From: Deltaproteobacteria bacterium RIFCSPLOWO2_02_FULL_57_26
Lineage (GTDB): Bacteria; Desulfobacterota; Binatia; UBA9968
Reading direction: 5' to 3'
NCBI GenBank assembly: GCA_001798455.1
Contig: MGSI01000014.1
Span: 1-31,702, forward strand
DNA length: 31,702 nt
The translations under genes and the position numbers were made by a program. The notes beneath the pieces are model-generated. The model saw only the letters and a list, made by a program, of their open reading frames with translations. It was not told the origin of the DNA and searched no databases. How positions within the stretch are numbered: the stretch's first letter is position 1; every line of letters begins with the position of its first letter. Of this stretch, positions 14,432-21,451 are shown one piece after another.

Positions 14432-15637
14432 TTACCTCCCCGCCAAAGCTTGAACCGGATCGAGACTCGCGGCGCGCCGGGCGGGAAGCACGCCGAAGAC
14501 GAGTCCCGCGCCGAGCCCGACTGCGAGAGCCCCGACTAACGCCCACGGCGGGGGAGCCAGCGGTAAAACCGGATAGAGTTCGCGGCCGGTCCAGACTCCT
14601 AGCAGACCCAAGCCCAACCCCAGAAAAGCTCCCGTCAGCGACAGCAGCGCCGCCTCAGTCAGGAACATAACCTGGATCTTTCCCCCGGACGCCCCCAAGG
14701 CCTTCAGGAGACCGATCTCTTGTCTCCTCTCCGAGACCGAGACAAGCATTACGTTCATGATGAGAATTCCAGCAACTACGAGGCTGATCGCCGCGATGCC
14801 GCCGACGGCAAGCGTCAGGGCTTGGAAGATGCGATCCAGCGTCGCGATGACGGCATCTTGGGTAATCACGGTCACGTCTTCCTCGCCTTCGTGACGATGG
14901 CGGATGATCTCACGGACATCGGCTGCCGCCGAGGCGATATCCTCGCGGGTTTTGGCCTCGGCAAGAACCCGGAACAGAGACGGGCTATCAAACAAGGCTT
15001 GCGCCGAAGTGACCGGTATGATGACGACCTCGTCAAGATCCAGGCCGATCGACTGCCCCTGAGGGGTAAGCACGCCGATGACACGGTAGCGCCGATCGCC
15101 GAGGCGCACCCATTGGCCGAGAGCCCGCTCGGGTCCGAAAAGCTCCGCCCGAACCGTTGCGCCCAATACGCAAATGGCAGGCGCCGAGCGCGGCTCCATG
15201 ATCGGCAAGAAATCGCCTTCCGCCAGGTCGAGATGGCGTACGCGCCTGAACGCCGATGTGGACCCGATGACGGTCACCTCGCGCTCCCTTCTCTGCCAGG
15301 AAGCGGGAGCGGAACCCAAAACCACGGGGGCGACCCGCTCGATGCGCGGGCTGCGCAGCAAGGCGAAGGCGTCGTCGAGCGTGAGATCTCTGGGAGTCTC
15401 GCCGAGTATCGGAGGATGCCCACCGGTGGTTTCCGAGCGGCCGGGAAGAATGATGAGAAGATGGCTCCCCAAAGAAGCGAACTTCCCGGTCACGTAGTGG
15501 CGTGCCCCTTCGCCCAAAGCGGTCAAAAGGACCACCGCGGCCACTCCGATAGCCATCGCCAGGAGCACGAGCCAGGAGCGCACGGGGTAGCCCCTGAGCG
15601 CCTGGAGCGCAAAGCGCAGGATGTCGGTTGCCCTCAT
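14432..15637 (-). CDS. ABC transporter permease, MacB/FtsX type (first copy)
   Basis: A 401-residue paralogue of the next permease, with the same layout: helix 1 LVLLAMAIGVAAVVLLTALG, a periplasmic domain (about 50-265), and FtsX helices with VSERRQEIGLLKALGASGGK. The start ATG 15637 is chosen because it overlaps the ATPase stop (ATGA) and leads straight into the typical MRATDILRFALQALRG; the 17 residues upstream would lie within the ATPase gene. Together the two permeases and the ATPase form a MacB-like exporter or lipoprotein/peptide transporter; the substrate is unknown. Confidence 0.9.
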   Translation of the reverse strand: MRATDILRFALQALRGYPVRSWLVLLAMAIGVAAVVLLTALGEGARHYVTGKFASLGSHLLIILPGRSETTGGHPPILGETPRDLTLDDAFALLRSPRIERVAPVVLGSAPASWQRREREVTVIGSTSAFRRVRHLDLAEGDFLPIMEPRSAPAICVLGATVRAELFGPERALGQWVRLGDRRYRVIGVLTPQGQSIGLDLDEVVIIPVTSAQALFDSPSLFRVLAEAKTREDIASAAADVREIIRHRHEGEEDVTVITQDAVIATLDRIFQALTLAVGGIAAISLVVAGILIMNVMLVSVSERRQEIGLLKALGASGGKIQVMFLTEAALLSLTGAFLGLGLGLLGVWTGRELYPVLPLAPPPWALVGALAVGLGAGLVFGVLPARRAASLDPVQALAGR

Positions 15638-16311
15638 CGCGCTTCTCCATCGGCCAGAAGACAGCCATCTCGCATCTGAAGCCGGCAACGGGCGCGTGAA
15701 CCGAGCTCCGGGTCATGGGTGACCAGAATGAGAGTCAAACCCTCATGGTTGAGCCTCTCCAGAAGCTCGATCACCTCTCTTCCAGAAGCACGGTCCAAAT
15801 TCCCCGTCGGCTCATCGGCCAACAAAATTTCCGGTCTTGTGACGGCAGCCCGGGCAATCGCGACGCGCTGGCGCTCTCCGCCGGAGAGCTGGTTCGGCAG
15901 GTGCCGAGCGCGCGCCGCCAAACCATAGGCCGCAAGGATGGATTGCACCCGATCCGTACGCTTCTCCGGCGGCAGCCCGTCCAGCGTCAGGGGCAATTCG
16001 ATGTTCTGAGCGGCGGTCAGCCGAGGCACAAGGTGAAACAATTGGAATACGAACCCGATCTTCTCGCGCCGGATCAAAGCGCGCTCCTGATCCGAGAGCC
16101 CCGTGACGTTCCGGCCTGCGAGCCAGTATCGCCCCGCGGTCGGCCGGTCCAAAAGTCCGATAATGTGCAGCAGCGTGGATTTCCCCGACCCCGAGGGACC
16201 CATGATGGACAGGTACTCGCCGCGCTCGACGGTCAAACTGACACCGTTGAGCGCGTGGACGGGCTCGCCTCCCACCTGAAACTCACGCCGAATGGCCTCG
16301 AGCCGTATCAC
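15634..16311 (-). CDS. ABC transporter ATP-binding protein (LolD/MacB type)
   Basis: A 225-residue ATPase with Walker A GPSGSGKST (about 37-45), the Q-loop at VFQLFHLVPRLTA, signature LSGGERQRVAIARA, Walker B EILLADEPTGNLD and switch His in LVTHD. The length and the N-N-L-D-R sub-motif fit the LolD/MacB export branch. The start is GTG 16311, whose GTGA overlaps the adaptor stop; the next gene overlaps its own stop. It is the energy unit of the two downstream permeases. Confidence 0.95.
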   Translation of the reverse strand: MIRLEAIRREFQVGGEPVHALNGVSLTVERGEYLSIMGPSGSGKSTLLHIIGLLDRPTAGRYWLAGRNVTGLSDQERALIRREKIGFVFQLFHLVPRLTAAQNIELPLTLDGLPPEKRTDRVQSILAAYGLAARARHLPNQLSGGERQRVAIARAAVTRPEILLADEPTGNLDRASGREVIELLERLNHEGLTLILVTHDPELGSRARCRLQMRDGCLLADGEAR

Positions 16312-17468
16312 GGCCGCGCCCGCTGCGGCCCTGAATTTTCCGGCACTACATAGGCGCCTGCACGGATGCCTTCTCGGCCCACCGAAACCACAACGCGCTC
16401 CCCCGCTTGAAGTCCGGACACGACCTCGGTGAACTGCCAGTTTGAAAGCCCGGCCTGAATTTTCCGCTCCTCGAGCCGCCCTTCCGTTTCCCGGTAAACC
16501 AAAACCCGATAGCCTTCGAGAACTGCTTCCGTGGGAACTCTGAGGACTCGCTCACTCGCTTTCAAGATGATCTCCACATCTGCGCTGTATCCGGCGAGCA
16601 GCTCCCGGAGGGCCTTCGGGTTGGCCAGCTCCACCTCAACCTCTACAGTCCGCGCCTGCTTTTCTTTTTCCAGCACGTAAGGGGCAACACGCCGAACAGT
16701 CCCCGGCCAGCGCCGCCCGGCGAAAGCATCCAACGAAACCCAAGCCCTCATGCCTTCCCGGATCACCGGCGCATCGACCTCGTCGATCGGCGCCGAGACG
16801 ATCAGGCAGCTATCATCGATCAAGTCGATCGCAGGAAGAGTCGGTATGCCCGTGGGCGAGGGCGTCACAAATTCCCCCTGCTCGGCATTGACTTCGGCCA
16901 CCACGCCGTCGAAAGGCGCCCTGAGCTGGGTGCGCTCTAGCACCGCCCGAGCGGCAGCCACCCTGGCCTCCCTGACCTCAATATCGGCCCGCGAGGCGTG
17001 GCAGATGGCCCTGGAGGCCTTCGCATCGGCCACGGCGCGCTCCATCTGCTCCTGGGAGATAAACTTGCGCTCCCAGAGCTTGACCTGGCGCTCCGCTTCT
17101 GTCTCGGTCACGTCGGCGCGCACACAGGCCTCCTCGGCGCGGGCTCTGGCGGATACCAGCTCGTTGAGCGCAAGCCTCAGCTCGGCGCTGAGATCCTCGT
17201 TCCAGATTTGCAGCAACAATTGACCGGCTTTGACACGATCCCCTTCACGGACGTTTAAGCGCGAGACCTGCCCTCCCACAGCGGGCGCCAGGCGCGAACG
17301 GCGACAGGCTTTAACGGTGCCAGCCCGGGTATTGGCCACGCTTGCCTCTACTCGTCCCCGATCGACTCCCCACAATACCACGGGTACGGGTTTGGGGCGG
17401 GAGAAATGCCAAAATGCCGCCCCAGCTGCGGCGGCGGCCAGCAAAACGATGACTACACGACGGAGCAT
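16308..17468 (-). CDS. Periplasmic adaptor (HlyD/MacA-type membrane fusion protein)
   Basis: A 386-residue adaptor with an N-terminal membrane anchor (about 4-20, VVIVLLAAAAAGAAFWHF). The lipoyl halves are GGQVSRLNVREGDRVKAGQLLLQI and the later LRAPFDGVVAEVNAEQGEFV, flanking an alpha-helical hairpin (about 100-185). A beta-barrel domain and a membrane-proximal domain ending in LQAGERVVVSVG follow. Adaptors of this type link the inner-membrane pump to an outer-membrane duct; no TolC-like gene is in the window. No clear Shine-Dalgarno precedes the ATG, and the gene lies 89 bases after the USP at 17558, so it may be read from the USP promoter. Confidence 0.9.
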   Translation of the reverse strand: MLRRVVIVLLAAAAAGAAFWHFSRPKPVPVVLWGVDRGRVEASVANTRAGTVKACRRSRLAPAVGGQVSRLNVREGDRVKAGQLLLQIWNEDLSAELRLALNELVSARARAEEACVRADVTETEAERQVKLWERKFISQEQMERAVADAKASRAICHASRADIEVREARVAAARAVLERTQLRAPFDGVVAEVNAEQGEFVTPSPTGIPTLPAIDLIDDSCLIVSAPIDEVDAPVIREGMRAWVSLDAFAGRRWPGTVRRVAPYVLEKEKQARTVEVEVELANPKALRELLAGYSADVEIILKASERVLRVPTEAVLEGYRVLVYRETEGRLEERKIQAGLSNWQFTEVVSGLQAGERVVVSVGREGIRAGAYVVPENSGPQRARP

Positions 17469-17557
17469 GGAAAAAATCGCTTCAACCCGAGCCCCTAGGA
17501 TCTTCCGGCCAAGCCCAACTCGTCGCCGGGACCAATGGCCTTTCAGCTATGCGTAAA

Positions 17558-18016
17558 CTATCCCCGCTCGCCTTCCCCCTCCCCTTTAACGGTAAGTACC
17601 GGACAGAAGGCTCGCCCCACCACCTTTTCGGTCACGCTGCCGAGCGCAAGATGCGAGACACCGCTTGCCCCACGGGTCGACATCGCGATGATATCCACCT
17701 TCTCCTCCTCTGCCTTGGTCACGATCATTTTGTGCGGGACACCTACCTCCACCGCAATTCGGAAGGTTACTTGAGAGAGGCAGTCCGAAAAGTTATCTTC
17801 CAAGAATTCAGCGATACGGTTCCTCTTTCTTTCGACCAGTTCATCGAGCGAAGAAAATTCGTCATGCCTGGCAAGCCACGCCTCGGCCGGCGGGATCACG
17901 TGGTAGACGACAACCTCTGCCCCTTTGGCTCTAGCCAGCTCCAGGGCGCAGCGCACGCCCGCCTTGCAGGCAGGCGAAAAATCTACGGGAGTTAGGATCT
18001 TTCTGATCGTGACCAT
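17558..18016 (-). CDS. Universal stress protein (single domain)
   Basis: A 152-residue UspA-type protein: MVTIRKILTPVDFSPACKAG at the start and STRGASGVSHLALGS (x2-G-x9-G-S) before the last strand PVLTVKG. The start at 18016 is preferred over a longer frame because it has AGGGAG upstream, is the family N-terminus, and lies downstream of the sigma-54 promoter at 18067-18081. The C-terminus GEGEGERG is unusual and acidic. It heads the efflux cluster and is divergent from a second single-domain USP. Its length is typical for the family. Confidence 0.92.
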   Translation of the reverse strand: MVTIRKILTPVDFSPACKAGVRCALELARAKGAEVVVYHVIPPAEAWLARHDEFSSLDELVERKRNRIAEFLEDNFSDCLSQVTFRIAVEVGVPHKMIVTKAEEEKVDIIAMSTRGASGVSHLALGSVTEKVVGRAFCPVLTVKGEGEGERG

Positions 18017-18066
18017 AAGGTCTCCCTGGGGGAAAATCCCATAATGCGAATCAAACTTATGGTTGT

Positions 18067-18081
18067 GCAAGAAATATGCCC
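18067..18081 (-). promoter_or_regulatory. Sigma-54 promoter of the 17558 USP (and possibly the efflux genes)
   Basis: On minus: GGGCATATTTCTTGC, eight of ten fixed positions including all of TTGC and the GG. The transcript start near 18055 leaves a 39-base leader before the ATG at 18016. Confidence 0.65.
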
Positions 18082-18148
18082 TTTCCGCCCTCCTGCATTT
18101 CCACGGACATCTGATCGGCGGCCAGCTCGCTTTGACTTTGTCGAGGCC

Positions 18149-18163
18149 TGGCATGAATTATGC
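18149..18163 (+). promoter_or_regulatory. Sigma-54 promoter of the 18200 USP
   Basis: TGGCATGAATTATGC, eight of ten fixed positions with exact spacing. The start near 18175 gives a 25-base leader to the TTG at 18200. Its -24 element is 68 bases from that of the divergent USP promoter, so one activator site could serve both. Confidence 0.65.
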
Positions 18164-18199
18164 GACTGGAACCGCGGAACGACCTCACAGGGATACGAA

Positions 18200-18688
18200 T
18201 TGAAAACAAGAAAAATCCCAAGAAGATTTAAGAAGATCCTGGTACCGACCGACTTTTCACGCCACTCGGACCTGGCGTTGCAGTACGCTTCCATGCTCGC
18301 CCTCCAGTTCAAATCCGAGCTCATCCTCATGCACGTGGTTGAGTCCTTGGCCTATAGCGTGACGGATACCTTAAATATCGTGGAACATCGCCGGGCGCTG
18401 GAAACCATCGCCGGGACCCTCCTCGACAATTTGTGCAAGGAAGTTCGAGCGAATGGGCTGGAGGTAAGGACCTTTCTGGCCAGCGGATACGCTTATAAGG
18501 AAATTTTAAAGCGGGCAAAACAGGAGCAGGTGGATCTGATCGTGATGGGCACTCATGGCCGAACCGGGGTCGAGCACCTGCTTCTGGGCAGTGTAGCGGA
18601 AAAACTCGTTCGTCTCTCCGCTTGTCCCGTGTTGACGGTACGCCCACAGATGACCCGCGGCACAGCCCGAAAACGAACACACCGATAA
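18200..18688 (+). CDS. Universal stress protein (single domain)
   Basis: A 162-residue UspA-type protein with FKKILVPTDFSRHSDLALQYA near the N-terminus and the complete ATP-binding signature MGTHGRTGVEHLLLGS before PVLTVRP. This is the only USP in the window with the canonical first Gly of G-x2-G-x9-G-S. A longer frame exists from 18044, but its N-terminal extension is unlike the family and would lie upstream of the sigma-54 promoter, so I choose TTG 18200 with AGGGA about seven bases upstream. The C-terminal tail TRGTARKRTHR is basic. It converges with the phosphoribosyltransferase gene. Confidence 0.85.
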   Translation: MKTRKIPRRFKKILVPTDFSRHSDLALQYASMLALQFKSELILMHVVESLAYSVTDTLNIVEHRRALETIAGTLLDNLCKEVRANGLEVRTFLASGYAYKEILKRAKQEQVDLIVMGTHGRTGVEHLLLGSVAEKLVRLSACPVLTVRPQMTRGTARKRTHR

Positions 18689-18782
18689 GTCTCTGCGGCC
18701 CGAGAAGCTAATTCATGAAATTGCGAAAAGTGTAGGGCGTCTTTTGTCAACTCTGCGAAAACGAGAAGGTTGAGGCGCGTCA

Positions 18783-19433
18783 TTACTCTCCGACTGCGCG
18801 ACGAGGGCGGGTCTGGCGCAGGATGGCAACCACTTCTTCATCAGAGACCTGAGAGAAATCCTCAAAGAATTCCCCCACCGCGAAAAATTCTTCGGGCTCA
18901 TACAAGCAGATCACCTCGTCCGCTTCCGCGCGGATCCTCATCACAGTGCCGGGAGGTGCCACGGCCACGGCGGCTATGAGCTTCGCGGGCTTTCGACCGC
19001 GCAACGTACGCAAAGCGGCGATCATGGTGGCCCCAGTAGCGATGCCGTTGTCAACGACAATGACGGTACGACCTGTCGGGTTGATCGGCGGCCGGTAAGG
19101 GGTATAGAGGGTACGCCGACGACGCAGGACCTTAAGCTGCGCCGCTTTTTCCTCCCTGATATAGTCGGCACTGATACCCAGTGCCCGCGCGTAGTCGCCC
19201 AGGTATGCCTGTCCCATCTCATCGATGGCGCCAATCGCCAGCTCGGGCTGGCCCGGCGCTCCCAGCTTGTGAACGAGGACGACGTCCAATTCCGCCCCTA
19301 AGGCGTCGGCGATGATTTTGGCCATCGGGACGGCTCCCCGGGGTATACCCAGGACGAGAGGATTCTGTCCTTTATACTGGGCCAGCTTTTCTGCTAGCAA
19401 GCCTGCCGCGTGCTCCCGGCTGCGGAATCGCAT
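18783..19433 (-). CDS. Phosphoribosyltransferase-family protein
   Basis: A 216-residue type I phosphoribosyltransferase-like protein. The PRPP loop is TVIVVDNGIATGATM (Asp128-Asn129), where most members have two acidic residues, so Asp to Asn is a notable change. LGIPRGAVPMAKIIADALGAELDVVLVHKLGAP is the typical N-terminal part of the stand-alone branch found with stress genes (for example Rv0571c in mycobacteria). The biochemical substrate of this branch is not known. AAGGAG lies eight bases before the ATG. It is last in the kinase-regulator-CBS-PRT cluster, 37 bases after the CBS gene. Confidence 0.88.
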   Translation of the reverse strand: MRFRSREHAAGLLAEKLAQYKGQNPLVLGIPRGAVPMAKIIADALGAELDVVLVHKLGAPGQPELAIGAIDEMGQAYLGDYARALGISADYIREEKAAQLKVLRRRRTLYTPYRPPINPTGRTVIVVDNGIATGATMIAALRTLRGRKPAKLIAAVAVAPPGTVMRIRAEADEVICLYEPEEFFAVGEFFEDFSQVSDEEVVAILRQTRPRRAVGE

Positions 19434-19470
19434 AGGTCTATCTCCTTATTCCTTGCTGGGCCATCACTGA

Positions 19471-19941
19471 TCAAGGCGCCGGCGCCGAGCTTGGCTTAGT
19501 GCTCCGGTGACGAAGATTCTCCGCCCGGATAAGCCGGGTCACGGACGCCCACATGGACCCATAGGCCTGAGCCTGTTCGGCCATGATTCTGGAGATGTCC
19601 GAAAAAGAGACCAAACCTACAAGCTCCCCACGCTCCACCACAGGCAATCGCTTGATTCGCCGCTCGGCCATGATCTCGGCAGCTCTTAACAGCTCTTCCT
19701 CGGGACGCTCCACGATCACGGGCCGGCTCATGTGAGTTGAGATTTTACAATCGCGGGGATCATGCGACTCACCAAGACACGCCAACAAATCGCGGTCCGT
19801 GACGATCCCTTTGATCGCCTTATCCAGGATCACCACTAAGCAGCCGACGGATTTCTCCCGCATCCTTCGCGCCGCGCTCGCGGTGCTCTCCTCCGGGCTA
19901 ACGGTCACAACTTCTCGCACCATGATGTCCTTGAGTTTCAT
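19471..19941 (-). CDS. CBS-domain pair protein (Hrp1-like)
   Basis: A 156-residue protein with two CBS domains: MKLKDIMVREVVTVSPEEST with IKGIVTDRDLLA (about 1-62), and ISTHMSRPVIVERPEEELLRA with LVGLVSFSDISRIM (about 75-130). This is the layout of hypoxic response protein 1 of mycobacteria, a small dimeric Bateman module. The tail of about 25 residues is polar. The start is placed at 19941, immediately before MKLKDIM; the longer frame upstream is a shadow of the response regulator. It follows the regulator by 31 bases, so it is probably co-transcribed and acts as an adenylate sensor in the same response. Confidence 0.9.
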   Translation of the reverse strand: MKLKDIMVREVVTVSPEESTASAARRMREKSVGCLVVILDKAIKGIVTDRDLLACLGESHDPRDCKISTHMSRPVIVERPEEELLRAAEIMAERRIKRLPVVERGELVGLVSFSDISRIMAEQAQAYGSMWASVTRLIRAENLRHRSTKPSSAPAP

Positions 19942-19972
19942 AGCCTGCCACCTCAGCGGCCTCTTCCCTTGC

Positions 19973-21319
19973 CTAATAAGGGATGCCGAGCCTTTCGAGC
20001 TTGCGGTAAAGCGTGGAGAGACTGAGCCCCAAAAGCTCCGCCGCGCGCTTTTTGTCGCCTTCGGTCTTTTCCAGCACTTTCTCGATGTGGATCCTCTCGT
20101 ACCCCTGGAGCGCGTCGTTGAGATTATCTTCCAGGAACGCGTCATGATTGGCGCCCTGCTGTCCAGGGAGATCGGCGGGCGTAATCCACTCCCCATTGCC
20201 CATGATCATGCCCCGCTCCAGGACATTATCCAGCTCGCGGACATTCCCCTTCCAGGGCATGGACATGAAGATCCTCATGGTCGGGTTGTCCACGCCCCTG
20301 TAATTCCTCTTCATCTCTTGGTTGTGGCGCTTGATCAGGTGCTCGACCAACAGAGGAATGTCTTCACGTCTCTCGCGCAGCGGCGGAATGTGAAGGCCGA
20401 CGACGTTTAGGCGATAGTACAGGTCTTCCCGGAACCGGCCGGCTTCCGTCTCCTTTTTGAGCTCGCGGTTCGTCGAGGCGATAATCCGGACATCGACGGG
20501 GATCGGATTAGTCGAGCCGACGGGTAAAACTTTTTTCTCTTCGATGACTCGGAGCAGCTTGGGTTGCAGGCTCAATGGCATCTCTCCGATTTCGTCCAAG
20601 AAGATGGTCCCGCCGCGCCCGCGCTGGAAAAGTCCCTCCTGCGTGTTCGTGGCGCCGGTAAAAGCGCCTTTGACGTACCCAAAGAGCTGGCTTTCCAGCA
20701 GGGTCTCGGGAATCGCGCTGCAATTTACCGGAAGAAAAACGTTGTCTCTGCGGGGGCTGGAGTGATGGATCGTGCGGGCCACGACCTCTTTGCCCGTGCC
20801 GCTTTCGCCCGTAATCAGCACCGTGGCGGGAGTCGGCGCGACCTTCTCGATCAGATTTAAAATCCCCTGCATCGCCTTGGTCCGACCTACCGGCTGATCG
20901 GAGACAAAATGCCGATTGACCTCCCTGCGGAGCATCTGGATTTCCCAAGCCAAGCTTCGGTGCTCCATGAGGTGGTTAATCCTGCGCAGGACGTCTTCGA
21001 AGACAAGCGGTTTCAGGATGTAGTCCTGAGCGCCAAGCCGCAGCGCCTCCACGGCAGTGTCCACCGTGGCGTGGGCAGTCATGATAATGACGAGCGTCTG
21101 CGGGGATATTTCACGCGCGCTCTTGAGAATCTCGATGCCATCCTTGCCCGGCATCCTCAAGTCGGCAAGGATAATATCCAGATCTACTTCCTCAACCAGC
21201 TTTAACGCAGCATCGCCGTCGAGAGCCTCGTACACCTGATACCCTTCTTCGCGCAAAAGCTCGGAAAGACTCTCGCGAGCCGTATCTTGATCTTCCGCCA
21301 CCAAAATGGCACCTGTCAT
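19973..21319 (-). CDS. Sigma-54-dependent response regulator (NtrC/AtoC family)
   Basis: A 448-residue, three-domain activator. The receiver (about 4-118) has the acid pocket at AEDQD, phospho-acceptor Asp53 in ILADLRMPGKDG, Thr81 and Lys103. The AAA+ domain (about 140-380) has Walker A GESGTGKE (171-178), an intact sigma-54 contact loop GAFTGA (218-223) and Walker B TIFLDEIGE. The C-terminal Fis-type helix-turn-helix is DKKRAAELLGLSLSTLYRKLERLGI. It would oligomerise when phosphorylated, bind upstream sites and drive open-complex formation by sigma-54 polymerase. It is encoded just after its likely kinase. A sigma-54-like site about 112 bases upstream suggests autoregulation. It is the only sigma-54 activator here and so the best candidate for the many -24/-12 promoters. 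Confidence 0.96.
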   Translation of the reverse strand: MTGAILVAEDQDTARESLSELLREEGYQVYEALDGDAALKLVEEVDLDIILADLRMPGKDGIEILKSAREISPQTLVIIMTAHATVDTAVEALRLGAQDYILKPLVFEDVLRRINHLMEHRSLAWEIQMLRREVNRHFVSDQPVGRTKAMQGILNLIEKVAPTPATVLITGESGTGKEVVARTIHHSSPRRDNVFLPVNCSAIPETLLESQLFGYVKGAFTGATNTQEGLFQRGRGGTIFLDEIGEMPLSLQPKLLRVIEEKKVLPVGSTNPIPVDVRIIASTNRELKKETEAGRFREDLYYRLNVVGLHIPPLRERREDIPLLVEHLIKRHNQEMKRNYRGVDNPTMRIFMSMPWKGNVRELDNVLERGMIMGNGEWITPADLPGQQGANHDAFLEDNLNDALQGYERIHIEKVLEKTEGDKKRAAELLGLSLSTLYRKLERLGIPY

Positions 21320-21430
21320 CTGGCTTGCTCCTCATTTCGCCCGCTTCTTTCTCATAACTGAGAAAAAAGTGAGAGAACTTCGTCAAGTCTGCAAAAAAAT
21401 ATATGTCTTTGCGTTACCTACGCTTAGAAA

Positions 21431-21445
21431 GCAATTCGCAGGCCA
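21431..21445 (-). promoter_or_regulatory. Possible sigma-54 promoter of the response regulator
   Basis: On minus: TGGCCTGCGAATTGC, eight of ten fixed positions. It lies in the 131-base gap between kinase and regulator, next to the kinase stop. Transcription would start near 21419. Confidence 0.5.
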
Positions 21446-21451
21446 GAGTGA

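Noticed and set aside
14720..15679. 319-residue plus-strand frame over the permease
   Set aside because: Antisense to an evident MacB-type permease with matching domain motifs. No ribosome binding site or family pattern.
18044..18199. N-terminal extension of the 18200 USP
   Set aside because: It would start upstream of the sigma-54 promoter, is unlike USP N-termini, and covers the divergent promoter region.
18713..18782. TTGACA on minus near the PRT stop as a promoter
   Set aside because: The only TACACT-like -10 is ten bases away, too close, and no gene follows in a sensible position.
19942..20196. N-terminal extension of the CBS protein at 19471
   Set aside because: Ser/Arg-rich shadow of the response regulator C-terminus. 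The family start MKLKDIM fits exactly at 19941.
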